This document shows, piece after piece, positions 1 to 8,698 of a DNA stretch of 64,000 nt; within the stretch, counting starts at the first letter, position 1, and each line of letters begins with the position of its first letter. Source of the stretch: an uncultured Acidimicrobiales bacterium (GTDB lineage: Bacteria > Actinomycetota > Acidimicrobiia > Acidimicrobiales > Aldehydirespiratoraceae); assembly GCA_905480195.1 (NCBI GenBank), contig CAJQPN010000020.1, positions 1-64,000 of the forward strand, given 5' to 3'. The notes under the pieces are model-generated. The model searched no databases. It was not told where the DNA came from and saw only the letters and a list, made by a program, of their open reading frames with translations. The position numbers and the translations under genes are program-made.

Positions 1-2
1 AG

Positions 3-557
3 CTTGAAGAAAAGCTCGATATCCGTATCTCTCGTCTGTCGGGTGGTCAGCGGCGGCGTGTCGACTTGGCACTCGGCTTGATCGGGTCACCCGAGTTGCT
101 TTTCCTCGACGAGCCGACGACAGGCTTTGACCCAGCGGCTCGGCGGCGAAGCTGGGATCTCATCAGGCGCCTTGCCGATGACGGCATGACGGTGGTGCTC
201 ACCACGCACTACCTCGAAGAGGCCGAACAGCTTGCCGACCACATCGTCATCATGTCGAGTGGCCAGATCGTGGCCGAAGGCACACCCGAGTCGTTGCGCC
301 AGGATGCAACGACCGAGTCGATCATTCGCTTCGAACTCCCACGGGTCGATGCCCGAGTCGAGGAACTGTTCGAGCCGCTCTTCGGCAACGTTCAGGGACG
401 CGATCGCCGAGTTGAGGTCACCACCACCAAACTGACGGCCGATCTCGCACACATCACCGGATGGGCGGTTGAGCGCGGGGTCGAACTCAGTGGCCTCGTC
501 GTCGAGAGCCTCACGCTCGAAGACGTGTACCTCCGGCTGGTGGGGGAGGATGCATGA
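3..557 (+). CDS. ABC transporter ATP-binding protein (5' partial)
   Basis: C-terminal part of the ATPase subunit of an ABC-2 type exporter. The reading frame is open from base 3, so the gene begins upstream of the window and lacks its Walker A region here. Visible motifs are the ABC signature LSGGQRRR (bases 42-65), the Walker B segment LLFLDEPTTGFDP, and the switch histidine in VVLTTHYLEEAEQLADHI. A 100-residue tail follows, as in DrrA-like ATPases. It overlaps the permease gene by 4 bp (ATGA), so the two are translationally coupled. The substrate cannot be read from the sequence; drug or lipid export is typical of the family. Confidence 0.93.
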   Translation, partial: LEEKLDIRISRLSGGQRRRVDLALGLIGSPELLFLDEPTTGFDPAARRRSWDLIRRLADDGMTVVLTTHYLEEAEQLADHIVIMSSGQIVAEGTPESLRQDATTESIIRFELPRVDARVEELFEPLFGNVQGRDRRVEVTTTKLTADLAHITGWAVERGVELSGLVVESLTLEDVYLRLVGEDA

Positions 558-1378
558 GCCGTGATCTCGTCATCCTTTGGCGGTCGGTTCGAGCCGAGAA
601 CCGCATGTTCTGGCGCTCACCGGTCGGGGCGTTCTTCACCCTTGGTCTGCCGCTCGTCATGCTCGTGTTGTTCGTTGCGTTGTTCGGTAACGGCTCGATC
701 GATCACCCCGAATACGGTGACATCAGCACCGCTCAGTTCTATGCACCCGGGCTCGGCGTCTTCGCTGCTGCTTCGGCCACGTATACGAATATTGCGATCA
801 ATCTCTCGAGGCGACGAGACGATGGAATCCTGAAACGGGTTCGCGGTACACCGATCCCTCCATGGGTGTTTCTCGGCGGCGTCGTCTTGTCGGCAGTGTG
901 GATCGCGTTGTTCGCCACCACTGTCATGCTTGGGCTGGGTGTGATTGCCTACGGGGTTGAGGTCCAGCCTGATCAACTCCCGGTGATGATCGTCTCCTTC
1001 GTGGCGGGCAGCGTCTGCTTTGCCACACTTGGTGTGGCACTGGTAAGTGTGGCGAGGACGGCCACCGGCGTGCCGGCCATGGCGAACGCCACGATCCTGC
1101 CGATGGGATTCATCTCCGATGTATTCATCCCGCTGGACGATCCACCGTCGTGGCTTGCGTGGGCGGGCGATGCGCTTCCGCTCAAGCCCTTCGCAGTGTC
1201 GTTCACCGAAGCGATTTCGCCATTCACGGCGGCGCCCGGTTTCCAGTGGGACCGCATCGTTGTCCTCGTCGCCTGGACCGCGGGAGGCGTCCTCGTCGCA
1301 TGGAGAAGGTTTCGCTGGGAACCTGTGCCTGGCCCGCCCAAGGGTCGGGGTCGCAGAAGCCGCGCAGCAGCGGTCTGA
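554..1378 (+). CDS. ABC-2 type transporter permease
   Basis: Membrane subunit of about 274 residues partnering the ATPase just upstream. The sequence shows about six hydrophobic segments, beginning near residue 24 (FFTLGLPLVMLVLFVALFG) and ending near residue 235-250 before a basic tail (RFRWEPVPGPPKGRGRRSR). A central conserved patch, MGFISDVFIPLDDPPSWL, resembles the loop of ABC-2/DrrB permeases. The start ATG overlaps the stop of the ATPase gene. It probably forms a homodimeric pore that exports a hydrophobic substrate. Confidence 0.9.
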   Translation: MSRDLVILWRSVRAENRMFWRSPVGAFFTLGLPLVMLVLFVALFGNGSIDHPEYGDISTAQFYAPGLGVFAAASATYTNIAINLSRRRDDGILKRVRGTPIPPWVFLGGVVLSAVWIALFATTVMLGLGVIAYGVEVQPDQLPVMIVSFVAGSVCFATLGVALVSVARTATGVPAMANATILPMGFISDVFIPLDDPPSWLAWAGDALPLKPFAVSFTEAISPFTAAPGFQWDRIVVLVAWTAGGVLVAWRRFRWEPVPGPPKGRGRRSRAAAV

Positions 1379-1433
1379 GACCCCGGGTCGGCTGGGCATG
1401 ATTGTACGGGCCGACGAGATCCTCATCCCGAGC

Positions 1434-1439
1434 TAGGTT
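1434..1439 (+). promoter_or_regulatory. -10-like hexamer for leaderless oxidoreductase mRNA
   Basis: TAGGTT (TAnnnT) ends 6 nt before the GTG start at 1446. No Shine-Dalgarno is seen. The spacing fits transcription starting at or next to the start codon. Confidence 0.45.
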
Positions 1440-1445
1440 GCAGAC

Positions 1446-2522
1446 GTGTCCTTCGTGACTCTCATGACCCCTGCCCGTTTCGGTTCCCTCAATCTCAAGA
1501 ACCGGGTGGTCATGGCTCCGATGACAAGGTCGCGAGCTGGTGTTGATGGAGAGATCACCGACATCATGGTCGAGTACTACCGCCAGCGGGCGGGCGCAGG
1601 AATGATCATCACCGAGGGCGTGTACCCATCCGAGAACGGCAAGGGCTACTGCCGTACTCCGGGATTGGTGCACCCCGACCAGGTCACAGGATGGCAGCGT
1701 GTCACCGATGCGGTTCACGCCGAGGGTGGAACGATCGTCATGCAGGTGATGCATGTCGGCCGGGTCGCTGTCGCCGACAACAAGCGTCCTGATGCCGAGA
1801 CGGTTGGGCCATCGGCAATCGCTGCGAATTGGAAGCTGTTCACCGACAACGGTGGCGGCACCATGCAGCCGTGCGTCGTGCCACGGCCGCTCGACGGTCA
1901 TGAGATCCCCGGTGTGATCGATGAGTACCGGCGCTGCACCGAGCTGGCGTTTGAGGCAGGTTTCGACGGCGTTGAACTTCATGGCACCAGCGGATATCTG
2001 CCGGCACAGTTTCTTTCGACCGGCACCAACCGGCGCAAGGACGAGTGGGGTGGTTCGCTCAACGGCCGCCTCCGGTTCTTCGTCGAGGTCGCTGATGCCA
2101 TGGCAGGAGTCGATGGACCCGGCCGGGTCGGGTTCCGAGTGGTTCCCGGCAACCCGTACAACGATCTGCACGACGACGATCCGGAGGAGACGTTCCGGGC
2201 ACTCCTTGCAGCGCTGAATCCTCTCGGGCTTGCCTACTGCCACACGATCCGCCTCCCTCACGGTCCCGTTGACAATGAGCGCTTGTGCAGGCAGGCCTGG
2301 AACGGGCCACTGATCATCAACGATTCGTACTCACCGGAGGAGGCGAGCGACGCCTTGGAACTCGGCCGTGGCGACGCGGTGGCGTTCGGTCGGCTGTATA
2401 TCACCAACCCCGATCTTGCCGAGCGAATCGAAGCCAGAGCGGAGTTGGCCCCGACCGATGCTGCCCACATCTACGACCCGGGTCCCGAGGGGTACCTCGA
2501 CTTCCCGACGCGCTCGGTCTGA
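1446..2522 (+). CDS. Old Yellow Enzyme family alkene reductase / NADH:flavin oxidoreductase
   Basis: FMN-dependent ene-reductase of 358 residues, expected to reduce activated C=C bonds or nitro compounds with NAD(P)H in the cytosol. The N-terminal PMTRSRA motif (residues 25-31), the HVGRVA segment (103-108) and the block H179-G-T-S-G-Y-L followed by AQFLSTGTNRRKDEWGGS are the family hallmarks. Tyr184 aligns with the catalytic proton donor of OYE1. At the substrate-binding His/Asn pair the histidine (H179) is kept but the asparagine is replaced by Ser182. It starts with GTG close behind a -10-like element and is followed with a TGATG overlap by a phosphotransferase gene. Confidence 0.92.
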   Translation: MSFVTLMTPARFGSLNLKNRVVMAPMTRSRAGVDGEITDIMVEYYRQRAGAGMIITEGVYPSENGKGYCRTPGLVHPDQVTGWQRVTDAVHAEGGTIVMQVMHVGRVAVADNKRPDAETVGPSAIAANWKLFTDNGGGTMQPCVVPRPLDGHEIPGVIDEYRRCTELAFEAGFDGVELHGTSGYLPAQFLSTGTNRRKDEWGGSLNGRLRFFVEVADAMAGVDGPGRVGFRVVPGNPYNDLHDDDPEETFRALLAALNPLGLAYCHTIRLPHGPVDNERLCRQAWNGPLIINDSYSPEEASDALELGRGDAVAFGRLYITNPDLAERIEARAELAPTDAAHIYDPGPEGYLDFPTRSV

Positions 2523-3409
2523 TGAAGAAGCCGACGGCCGAGGTCGAGATCACCGATGATCTCTTACGGGCGCTCCTCCGAGACCAGGCCCCTGAATTCG
2601 CCGAGGAGCCGATCGATCTCGTCGCCACCGGATGGGACAACGAGATCCACCGGCTCGGAGACAGCCACGCTATGCGTATACCTCGACGGTCGGTGGCCGC
2701 TCCGCTCCTCATCAATGAGCAGCGGTGGCTGCCGATCCTCGCGCAACGTTTGCCGCTTCCGATTCCTGTACCGCTCGTCGCCGGCAGGCCCGGTCATGGA
2801 TTCCCGTGGGGGTGGAGCATCGTGCCTTGGCACCCGGGCGAGCCGGTTGGGGAGTCGCCGGGAACGGCCGCCATGGCTGAACAACTGGGCCGGTTTCTTC
2901 TCGCGTTGCATCAGCCAGCACCTCTGGACGCACCGGCGAACCCGTTTCGGGGTGTTCCACTGATCGAGCGTGATGAGCGAGTTCAGCGTGATCTTGCCCT
3001 GCATCTTCCGGGGCTCTTGCCGGACGACACGCTGGCGGCAGTCCGTGACCGATGGGCACTACTGCTCGAAACGGCTGCCTTCACCGAGTCGCCAGTTTGG
3101 ATCCACGGCGACCTTCATCCCAACAACCTGCTCGCAGTGAACGGTGCTCTCACCGCAGTCATCGATTTCGGTGACATTACGGCCGGCGATCCGGCTACCG
3201 ACTACCTGATGGGTTGGATGGTGTTCGACGCGCCAGAGCGCATGGTCTTTCGTAGAGCCCTGCAGGCCGACGACGCCACCTGGAACCGAGGCCAGGCATG
3301 GGCTCTGCTCCTCTCGCTTGTCTTCGCCGCCCAGGGCGGAGACGACCCCGGGATGTTCTGCGTTGGTCAGGCCGGTATCCGTCGAGTACTCGACGATGTC
3401 GTTGCCTAG
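2522..3409 (+). CDS. Aminoglycoside phosphotransferase (APH)-family kinase-like protein
   Basis: A 295-residue small-molecule kinase of the APH/choline kinase fold. The catalytic loop WIHGDLHPNNLLAVNG carries the HGDxHxxN signature. It is followed by VIDFGDITAGDPATDYLMGW with the metal-binding Asp, the equivalent of DFG. The chosen ATG overlaps the stop of the reductase (TGATG). The frame stays open upstream, but that part lies inside the reductase gene. Genes of this family are often annotated as resistance genes; nothing here fixes the substrate. Its stop overlaps the stop of the opposing photolyase gene in CTAG. Confidence 0.88.
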   Translation: MKKPTAEVEITDDLLRALLRDQAPEFAEEPIDLVATGWDNEIHRLGDSHAMRIPRRSVAAPLLINEQRWLPILAQRLPLPIPVPLVAGRPGHGFPWGWSIVPWHPGEPVGESPGTAAMAEQLGRFLLALHQPAPLDAPANPFRGVPLIERDERVQRDLALHLPGLLPDDTLAAVRDRWALLLETAAFTESPVWIHGDLHPNNLLAVNGALTAVIDFGDITAGDPATDYLMGWMVFDAPERMVFRRALQADDATWNRGQAWALLLSLVFAAQGGDDPGMFCVGQAGIRRVLDDVVA

Positions 3410-4917
3410 AGCGTTCCGTTCCCAAGCTGCACGACGATCTCCTGCGCTCGCGCCCGCACGTCGTCGAGGTCGGTGAGTCGGCGTGCTGCGGCCAACTGGC
3501 GGGCCATGCGGTGATTGCCTTTCAGTGTTTCCCGGTTTCGCTCAAGGAAGTCCCAGTAGAGCGAAGTGAAGGGGCACGCGTCGTCACCGACACGCTTCTT
3601 GGGGTCGAAGCGGCACGAGCGGCAGTGGTCGCTCATCCGAGAGATGTATGCACCACCGGATGCGTAGGGCTTCGACGCCATGCGACCGCCGTCGGCGAAC
3701 AGCGCCATGCCGATCACGTTGGGAGTCATGACCCAAGGCGCACCGTCTACGAAAGCCGATCTCATCCAGTCGTTCATCGCCTGAGGGTTCACCCCGGCAG
3801 TGAGTGCCAGGTTGCCGAGAACCATCAGACGCTCGATGTGGTGCGCGTATCCGCGCTGGTCGATGCCGTCAATCGTGTTACCGACACAGGCCATCTCGGT
3901 CGTGGCGGAGCCGGAGAACGCAGGTGGAAGTGGGGCGTCGGCCCCGAGCGCGTTCGACGAGCCGTATGCCGGACCCCAGTTCCAATAAAGGCACCACACG
4001 TACTCGCGCCAGCCAATGATCTGGCGAACGAAACCCTCGACACTGTTCATCGGCGCCAGCCCATCGTCGAATGCTCGGGTGGCTGCGGCCACAACCTCCC
4101 TCGGGTGGAGCAGGCCGAGGTTGAGCGATGTCGACAGTGTCGAGTGCGCGAGTCGCCACTCGTCGCGAAGCATTGCGTCCTCGTGAGTACCGAAGACGGG
4201 GAGGGCGCCCCGAATGAAGTCGTCGAGTCGGGCCGTCGCCTGGGCGCGCGTCACGGGCCAGAGGCCGGTCGGGGCGGCACCGAAGAGCTCAATATCGGCA
4301 TCGGACTCAAGATCGGACAGGACCGCAGCGTCGATGGCGTCGAGCTCGAACGATGCCAGCTCGGGCCACGCCCGACCGTCTTTGGGCGGTGGCTCCCGAT
4401 TGTCAGCATCGTGGTTCCACCGACCCGAGACCGGCTCGTCACCGTCCATCAGGATGTTGAGTCGCCGTCGCTGCCAACGGTAGAAGTCCTCCATACGGAG
4501 ATTCGTTCGACCTCCACTCCATGCTTCGAACTCGTCGAGAGGGGTCAGAAAGCGCTCGTCAGTGCTTAGTTCCACACCCGCTCCGATGAGCGAGGCCACA
4601 CCCTGGTGTGAGGACGGTGCCATTGCCAGCACCCGGTCTACCTTGCGCGCGTCAGCGTGCTCGACGACGCCCGCAGGAATGCTGCTGGCTCGCCGTTCGT
4701 CGACGTCGTACCCGAGGGCACGAAGCTCTTCGGCAAAGTGGCGCATGGCCGACAGCACGAGATGGGCTCGCTGTCGATGCCACCGATGGCGGCGAAGTAG
4801 GTGCGCCGACTCGATCAAGAGCACCCGACAGTCATCAGGCCCAAATCGGGCTAGCGGCCCGACCTCGGTCGAGAGCTGGTCACCAAGGACCAGGACGGTC
4901 GGCCTGAGGTCGCTCAC
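3406..4917 (-). CDS. Iron-sulfur bacterial cryptochrome/photolyase (FeS-BCP, DPRP family)
   Basis: 503-residue protein of the deoxyribodipyrimidine photolyase-related family, whose characterised members (PhrB, CryB) repair (6-4) photoproducts or sense blue light with FAD, a lumazine antenna and a 4Fe-4S cluster. The four cluster cysteines are present as C344, C432, C435 and C448. Their spacing of 88, 3 and 13 residues is the same as in Agrobacterium PhrB. The N-terminal antenna domain begins VLVLGDQL. The GTG start at 4917 was chosen because it overlaps the upstream stop (GTGA) and gives the usual family length; the longer frame upstream is noise. It is the last gene of a five-gene minus-strand operon. 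Confidence 0.92.
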   Translation of the reverse strand: MSDLRPTVLVLGDQLSTEVGPLARFGPDDCRVLLIESAHLLRRHRWHRQRAHLVLSAMRHFAEELRALGYDVDERRASSIPAGVVEHADARKVDRVLAMAPSSHQGVASLIGAGVELSTDERFLTPLDEFEAWSGGRTNLRMEDFYRWQRRRLNILMDGDEPVSGRWNHDADNREPPPKDGRAWPELASFELDAIDAAVLSDLESDADIELFGAAPTGLWPVTRAQATARLDDFIRGALPVFGTHEDAMLRDEWRLAHSTLSTSLNLGLLHPREVVAAATRAFDDGLAPMNSVEGFVRQIIGWREYVWCLYWNWGPAYGSSNALGADAPLPPAFSGSATTEMACVGNTIDGIDQRGYAHHIERLMVLGNLALTAGVNPQAMNDWMRSAFVDGAPWVMTPNVIGMALFADGGRMASKPYASGGAYISRMSDHCRSCRFDPKKRVGDDACPFTSLYWDFLERNRETLKGNHRMARQLAAARRLTDLDDVRARAQEIVVQLGNGTL

Positions 4918-5324
4918 AGGATCGCGAGGGCGAGGAGGCCTCGGGCGCTCCAGCCGATGGTTCGGATCCAGTTGCTCGACACCAGCCGCTTTGCGACATG
5001 CTCGTCCCAAGCGACCGAGAGCGAACGGTGGGCAGGGACCTGGAGGAAGACGGTCGAGCCGTGGATGATCGCGAGCAGGACGAGTCCGGCGAATGCAACA
5101 GGTCGGCCGATGTCGTTGGGGGTGAGCCCGAACAGCAGGACTGCGGTTATGCCTTCCACTGCCATGAAGGGGCCAACCACCCAAGCGGTCCGTCGGGTAT
5201 GGGCGTTCTCGTACGGAACGAAGACCGCAGGGCCGACAAGTCGAAACAGGGGGTAGTGCACGACTTGGACGAACCAGATCAATCCGACCATCGCCAAGGT
5301 CGCACCAGCGTGAATGAGCAGCAT
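4914..5324 (-). CDS. Small four-helix membrane protein of unknown function
   Basis: 136 residues with about four hydrophobic segments: near 1-22, 48-67, 77-97 and 123-136. Conserved-looking polar residues include the WFVQVVHYPLF stretch and PAHRSLSV. No function is recognised. The start overlaps the oxidoreductase stop by one base (TGATG), and the stop overlaps the photolyase start by 3 bp, so it is co-translated with both. A role connected with the photolyase or with the oxidoreductase (for example a membrane or quinone partner) is possible but only inferred from position. Confidence 0.8.
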   Translation of the reverse strand: MLLIHAGATLAMVGLIWFVQVVHYPLFRLVGPAVFVPYENAHTRRTAWVVGPFMAVEGITAVLLFGLTPNDIGRPVAFAGLVLLAIIHGSTVFLQVPAHRSLSVAWDEHVAKRLVSSNWIRTIGWSARGLLALAIL

Positions 5325-7315
5325 CAGGCGGGGGAGATCGACACCCAGGTGTCGAGGTAGGCAGCCGAACCCTGATCGTCACTTCGCACGGCGGAACTCG
5401 TCAAGACGTTGACTGACCGGCCGTCTCGATGTGCGGCGTGGCCCCAACCGAACGGGACCGAGACGAGGCCGGGCTGGAGTCGCTCGTCGTGGTGGACCCG
5501 TAGGTGGAGCTCCCCACGTTCGTTCCACACGCGAGCCTCGGCCCCATCATCGAGACCGAGGTCGGCCGCATCGGAGGGGTGAACGCTGAGTTCGGGTTCG
5601 GGGCGAGATGGGTGGTGCGCAGGGAACTGGCTGTAGTTGGCATTCAGGAACCGGACGTGGCGTTTGGTGGAGATCAATTGAAACCTGTGGGTCGACGGGG
5701 CGACTGCGTGGTTGGGGTCGAGGGCGCGGAGCCGGAAGCGCTCATGCTGGAGCAGCGCCAATCCTGGCTCGTGGTTGAACCTCGCCCAGCCATCACGCTC
5801 CAGTCGCTCGTACGTGATGCCGTCAAGGAGTGGATGCGGCCGTTCGAGAAGAGCGCGGATGAGCATCTCGTCAGATTCGTAGTGACTCGGGTCGTGGAGT
5901 CCCATCCGATCGGCGAGGAGTCGGAAGATTTCGTTGTTCGACTTGGTCTCGCCCCGCGGCAGGATCGCTGGCTTGTTCAGCGCAATGTTCAGGTGACCCC
6001 ACGCTGGAGCCAGATCGAGGTGTTCGATCTGCGTGGTGACCGGGAGGATGAGGTCGGCGTAGCGGGCGGTGTCGGTCACGAACTGCTCGGCAACAACGGT
6101 GAAGAGATCGTTGCGCTCGAGGCCCTCGACGACGCGATTCTGATCGGGCGCGATGACCGCTGGGTTGCTGTTGTGCACAAAGAGCGATCGGATCGGCGGG
6201 TCGAGATCGATATCGATCAGTACCTCACCGAGTCGGGCCATGTTGAACGTGCGCGACGGTTGGGCGAGTTGTTCGACGTCGAGGCCGAAGGCCTCTTCCC
6301 ACCACACTTGCGTCGATCGACAGAGTCCTCCCCCCGGATCACGCCATGCACCGCTGATGCTCGGCAGTGAAGCGATCGCGGCCATGATCTCGACGCCGTT
6401 GCGGCGGTGCTCGGGACCGACGAGTGATCTGACAGCGGAGGGCCGGTTGGTGACGAACGTATGCGCCAACCACTCGATGGTGGTGGCGGCGATACCGGTC
6501 TCGGCCTCGCATGTGGCCGGGTCCCACGGCATCGCGGATTCAACGAGGTCGCCGGCACCGGTGGTGTGTCGATCGATCCAGTCGGCGTCGAGTAGTCCGT
6601 CACGGTCGAGGACATGCACGAGGCCCAGTACGAGCGCAACGTCGGTACCGGGTCGTATCTGCAGGAAATAATCGGCTCGTTCTGCAGTGGTGGTTCGTAC
6701 CGGGTCGATCACAACGACCACTGCGCCGGCGTCACGGGCCTCCTCGATCACCGGCCATAGGTGCCGGTTGGTGAGCAGCGTGTTCGTACCCCACAAGACG
6801 ATGGTGCGAGCGAGGCGAAGATCCTCGGGATCGATTCCTTTCGGAGTGCCGAGGATCTCGTTGGCGCCGAGCCACGCATCGACACCGCAGGGGTGACGTC
6901 GGATGTCGGACGTGCCGAGCGCAGCGAAAAAGCGGCGAGAGAGCAGACCCTTTTGGATGATCCCCTGCGTGCCATCGAAGGAGTACGGAAGGATCGCCGC
7001 CGGCCCGTCTTTTTCGATGATGGCGCTCCACCGCTGCTCGATCTCGTCAAGCGCGACGCTCCAAGAGATCGGCTCGAATTCGCCCGACCCTTTCGATCCG
7101 ACCCGTCGCAGCGGCGTCAGAACCCGGTCCGGGTGGTACACCCGGTCGAGGAAACGGTTGACTTTGGGACACAACTGTCCGTTGGTCGTTGGGTGTTCCA
7201 CCATGCCGCGGAGCTCGACAGCGATGCCGTCATCGACGGTGACCTCCCACACGCAGGTGTCAGGACAGTCGTGATGGCAGGCGCCACGGACGACACCGTC
7301 GATCATGCGCTGCAT
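5324..7315 (-). CDS. Molybdopterin-dependent oxidoreductase (DMSO reductase superfamily)
   Basis: 663-residue catalytic subunit of a bis-molybdopterin guanine dinucleotide enzyme. The N-terminus has a 4Fe-4S motif, C-H-H-D-C-P-D-T-C followed about 27 residues later by the cysteine of NGQLCPK. The central part has the VLWGTNTLLTNRHLW and DPVRTTTAERAD cofactor-binding blocks. The C-terminal dinucleotide-binding domain includes VHPSDAADLGLDDGAEARVWN. There is no Tat signal, so it is probably cytoplasmic. The substrate is unknown; the expected Mo-ligand position (around HPCGVDAW) cannot be assigned with certainty. It sits between the LmbE deacetylase gene (10 bp away) and the 4-TM gene. Confidence 0.9.
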   Translation of the reverse strand: MQRMIDGVVRGACHHDCPDTCVWEVTVDDGIAVELRGMVEHPTTNGQLCPKVNRFLDRVYHPDRVLTPLRRVGSKGSGEFEPISWSVALDEIEQRWSAIIEKDGPAAILPYSFDGTQGIIQKGLLSRRFFAALGTSDIRRHPCGVDAWLGANEILGTPKGIDPEDLRLARTIVLWGTNTLLTNRHLWPVIEEARDAGAVVVVIDPVRTTTAERADYFLQIRPGTDVALVLGLVHVLDRDGLLDADWIDRHTTGAGDLVESAMPWDPATCEAETGIAATTIEWLAHTFVTNRPSAVRSLVGPEHRRNGVEIMAAIASLPSISGAWRDPGGGLCRSTQVWWEEAFGLDVEQLAQPSRTFNMARLGEVLIDIDLDPPIRSLFVHNSNPAVIAPDQNRVVEGLERNDLFTVVAEQFVTDTARYADLILPVTTQIEHLDLAPAWGHLNIALNKPAILPRGETKSNNEIFRLLADRMGLHDPSHYESDEMLIRALLERPHPLLDGITYERLERDGWARFNHEPGLALLQHERFRLRALDPNHAVAPSTHRFQLISTKRHVRFLNANYSQFPAHHPSRPEPELSVHPSDAADLGLDDGAEARVWNERGELHLRVHHDERLQPGLVSVPFGWGHAAHRDGRSVNVLTSSAVRSDDQGSAAYLDTWVSISPA

Positions 7316-7325
7316 GATCGGCCGG

Positions 7326-8066
7326 TCACGATGCTGGGTCCATCACTCGGAAGGCTTCGCCGAACGAGACGCCGGCGAGACGCCCGTGTGCCCGGGCCTC
7401 GCCCCATGTCCGCTCCCGAAACGCTGCGGCCTGTTCACCCGATGGGTCGCCGACGATGTGCATCGTGGTTTCGAACTGGCTCTCGTGGGCCATCAAGGCG
7501 GCAACCTTGGCATCGAGGTGACGGGGCTCGATCTGTTCGACATGGTCCGGTTCTTCGCACTCGAACAAGAGGAGTGCGCTGGGCCGGTGATGCGAGAGCC
7601 CGTCGGCCAGGTGTTCGCGGTGGTAGTGCGGATCGCGAGCAGCGACGACACCATCGACGGTCAACCACCCGGCGTTTCGATGATCGGGGTGCATCCGCCA
7701 GCGACGCCAGGGGTCATGGCCGAGCACGATGTCGGGTGCGGTCTGGCGGATCACACGGGCGACCTCGCTGCGCTTTCGAACCGTGTTGTCGAGTTCACCG
7801 TCGACTGCATCGAGGAAGTGGACCTGTGCATGCGGTGCGATCCGCCTGGCGGCCTCGGCCTGCTCGGTCCGCCGTCGGGCGACGAGACCGTCGAGGTCGG
7901 CGTCGACATCCCACGTACCCTTCGAACCATCGGTGCAAACGAGAAAGTGGATCTCGGCTCCTGCCTCGCCCCACTTAGCAAGCGCGCCACCGCACTCGAA
8001 CTCGATGTCGTCGGGGTGTGCTCCGATCGCCAAGGCACTCGAGGGGGTCGGAAGATCGACTCGCAT
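7326..8066 (-). CDS. LmbE/PIG-L family N-acetylglucosaminyl deacetylase
   Basis: 246-residue zinc hydrolase of the GlcNAc-PI de-N-acetylase family, which includes MshB and Mca of mycothiol metabolism. The zinc/catalytic motif AHPDD is at residues 17-21, and the second zinc-binding region appears as RMHPDHRNAGWLTVD. The closing HESQFETTMH segment is typical of the family. A Shine-Dalgarno-like GAAAGGA precedes the ATG. It lies 12 bp downstream of cofC and 10 bp upstream of the oxidoreductase. It may act in mycothiol synthesis or on mycothiol conjugates; the exact substrate is not shown by the sequence. Confidence 0.88.
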   Translation of the reverse strand: MRVDLPTPSSALAIGAHPDDIEFECGGALAKWGEAGAEIHFLVCTDGSKGTWDVDADLDGLVARRRTEQAEAARRIAPHAQVHFLDAVDGELDNTVRKRSEVARVIRQTAPDIVLGHDPWRRWRMHPDHRNAGWLTVDGVVAARDPHYHREHLADGLSHHRPSALLLFECEEPDHVEQIEPRHLDAKVAALMAHESQFETTMHIVGDPSGEQAAAFRERTWGEARAHGRLAGVSFGEAFRVMDPAS

Positions 8067-8078
8067 CGTCTGATCCTT

Positions 8079-8675
8079 TCAGCTGCGTCGCCGCAGGTCC
8101 GACTCGTCGGCATCAGCGAGCGCCGCAAGGTCCGCTGGATCATCGACATCGAGGGCCAACGACTCGTCGTCGATCACGGCGACCTCGAGGCCCCGTGCAG
8201 TCGCTTCGCGGCAATGGGCATCGAAAGAGGCTGGGCCGTAGCGGAACGTGAAGTCGGTTCCGGCGGGCAGCGAAAGTACGTTACTGCCGTCTCGTTCGGT
8301 GTCGGGTGCGATCGCGATCCCGTCGCCTGTCACGACGCGCAGGTCGTGAGCCCGCGGCAGGTCGGCGTGGGCGATGATGATGCGGCCGCCGGGTGGGAGA
8401 TCTGTCCCCAAGTGGCCGACCGCCGCAGTGACCGACGCGTTCAGGCCGGTCACACCAGGGGCCACGACCTCGACACCGAGTCGACCAGCCCATCTCGCCA
8501 CGTCGACATCGTCGGAAATGATGAAGACCGGGAGATCATGAGCTGCACGCACGACACGTTCGGCCATCGCTTCGGCGAGTCGGCGGCGGTCGCTCGCCGA
8601 CAAGACCCCGGAGAGGCGCGTCTTGGCGTCGCTGAACGATCGGATCGGAATGGCGACGACTGCGGGGCCGGTCAC
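8079..8675 (-). CDS. cofC: 2-phospho-L-lactate / phosphoenolpyruvate guanylyltransferase (CofC/FbiD)
   Basis: 198-residue nucleotidyltransferase that activates 2-phospholactate, or phosphoenolpyruvate in actinobacteria (where it is called FbiD), with GTP in coenzyme F420 synthesis. Family marks are VVAIPIRSFSDAKTRLSGVL at the N-terminus, the metal-binding HADLPRAHDL, DTERDGSNVL, and FRYGPASFDAH near the C-terminus. It starts with GTG 7 nt behind a TAGACT -10-like element, suggesting a leaderless mRNA. It is the first gene of the operon that ends with the photolyase. Confidence 0.93.
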   Translation of the reverse strand: MTGPAVVAIPIRSFSDAKTRLSGVLSASDRRRLAEAMAERVVRAAHDLPVFIISDDVDVARWAGRLGVEVVAPGVTGLNASVTAAVGHLGTDLPPGGRIIIAHADLPRAHDLRVVTGDGIAIAPDTERDGSNVLSLPAGTDFTFRYGPASFDAHCREATARGLEVAVIDDESLALDVDDPADLAALADADESDLRRRS

Positions 8676-8682
8676 GCGGCGG

Positions 8683-8692
8683 AGTCTAGGGT
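8683..8692. promoter_or_regulatory. Overlapping divergent -10 elements between cofC and gpsA
   Basis: AGTCTAGGGT. Read on the minus strand it gives TAGACT, 7 nt before the cofC GTG (8675). Read on the plus strand it gives TAGGGT, 6 nt before the gpsA ATG (8699). The two hexamers share the central TA, so polymerase bound for one gene probably excludes the other. Confidence 0.5.
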
Positions 8693-8698
8693 TGCGCC

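Noticed and set aside
617-2261. Long minus-strand open frames opposite the permease and the Old Yellow Enzyme
   Set aside because: They are antisense shadows of well-supported genes, rich in Arg and His with no recognisable domain.
3298-4569. Plus-strand open frame opposite the photolyase gene
   Set aside because: The minus-strand photolyase has all four cluster cysteines at conserved spacing; the plus frame has no family match.
4918-5382. N-terminal extension of the photolyase frame
   Set aside because: It overlaps the 4-TM gene in another frame and is Pro/Arg-rich noise; GTG at 4917 gives the family length.
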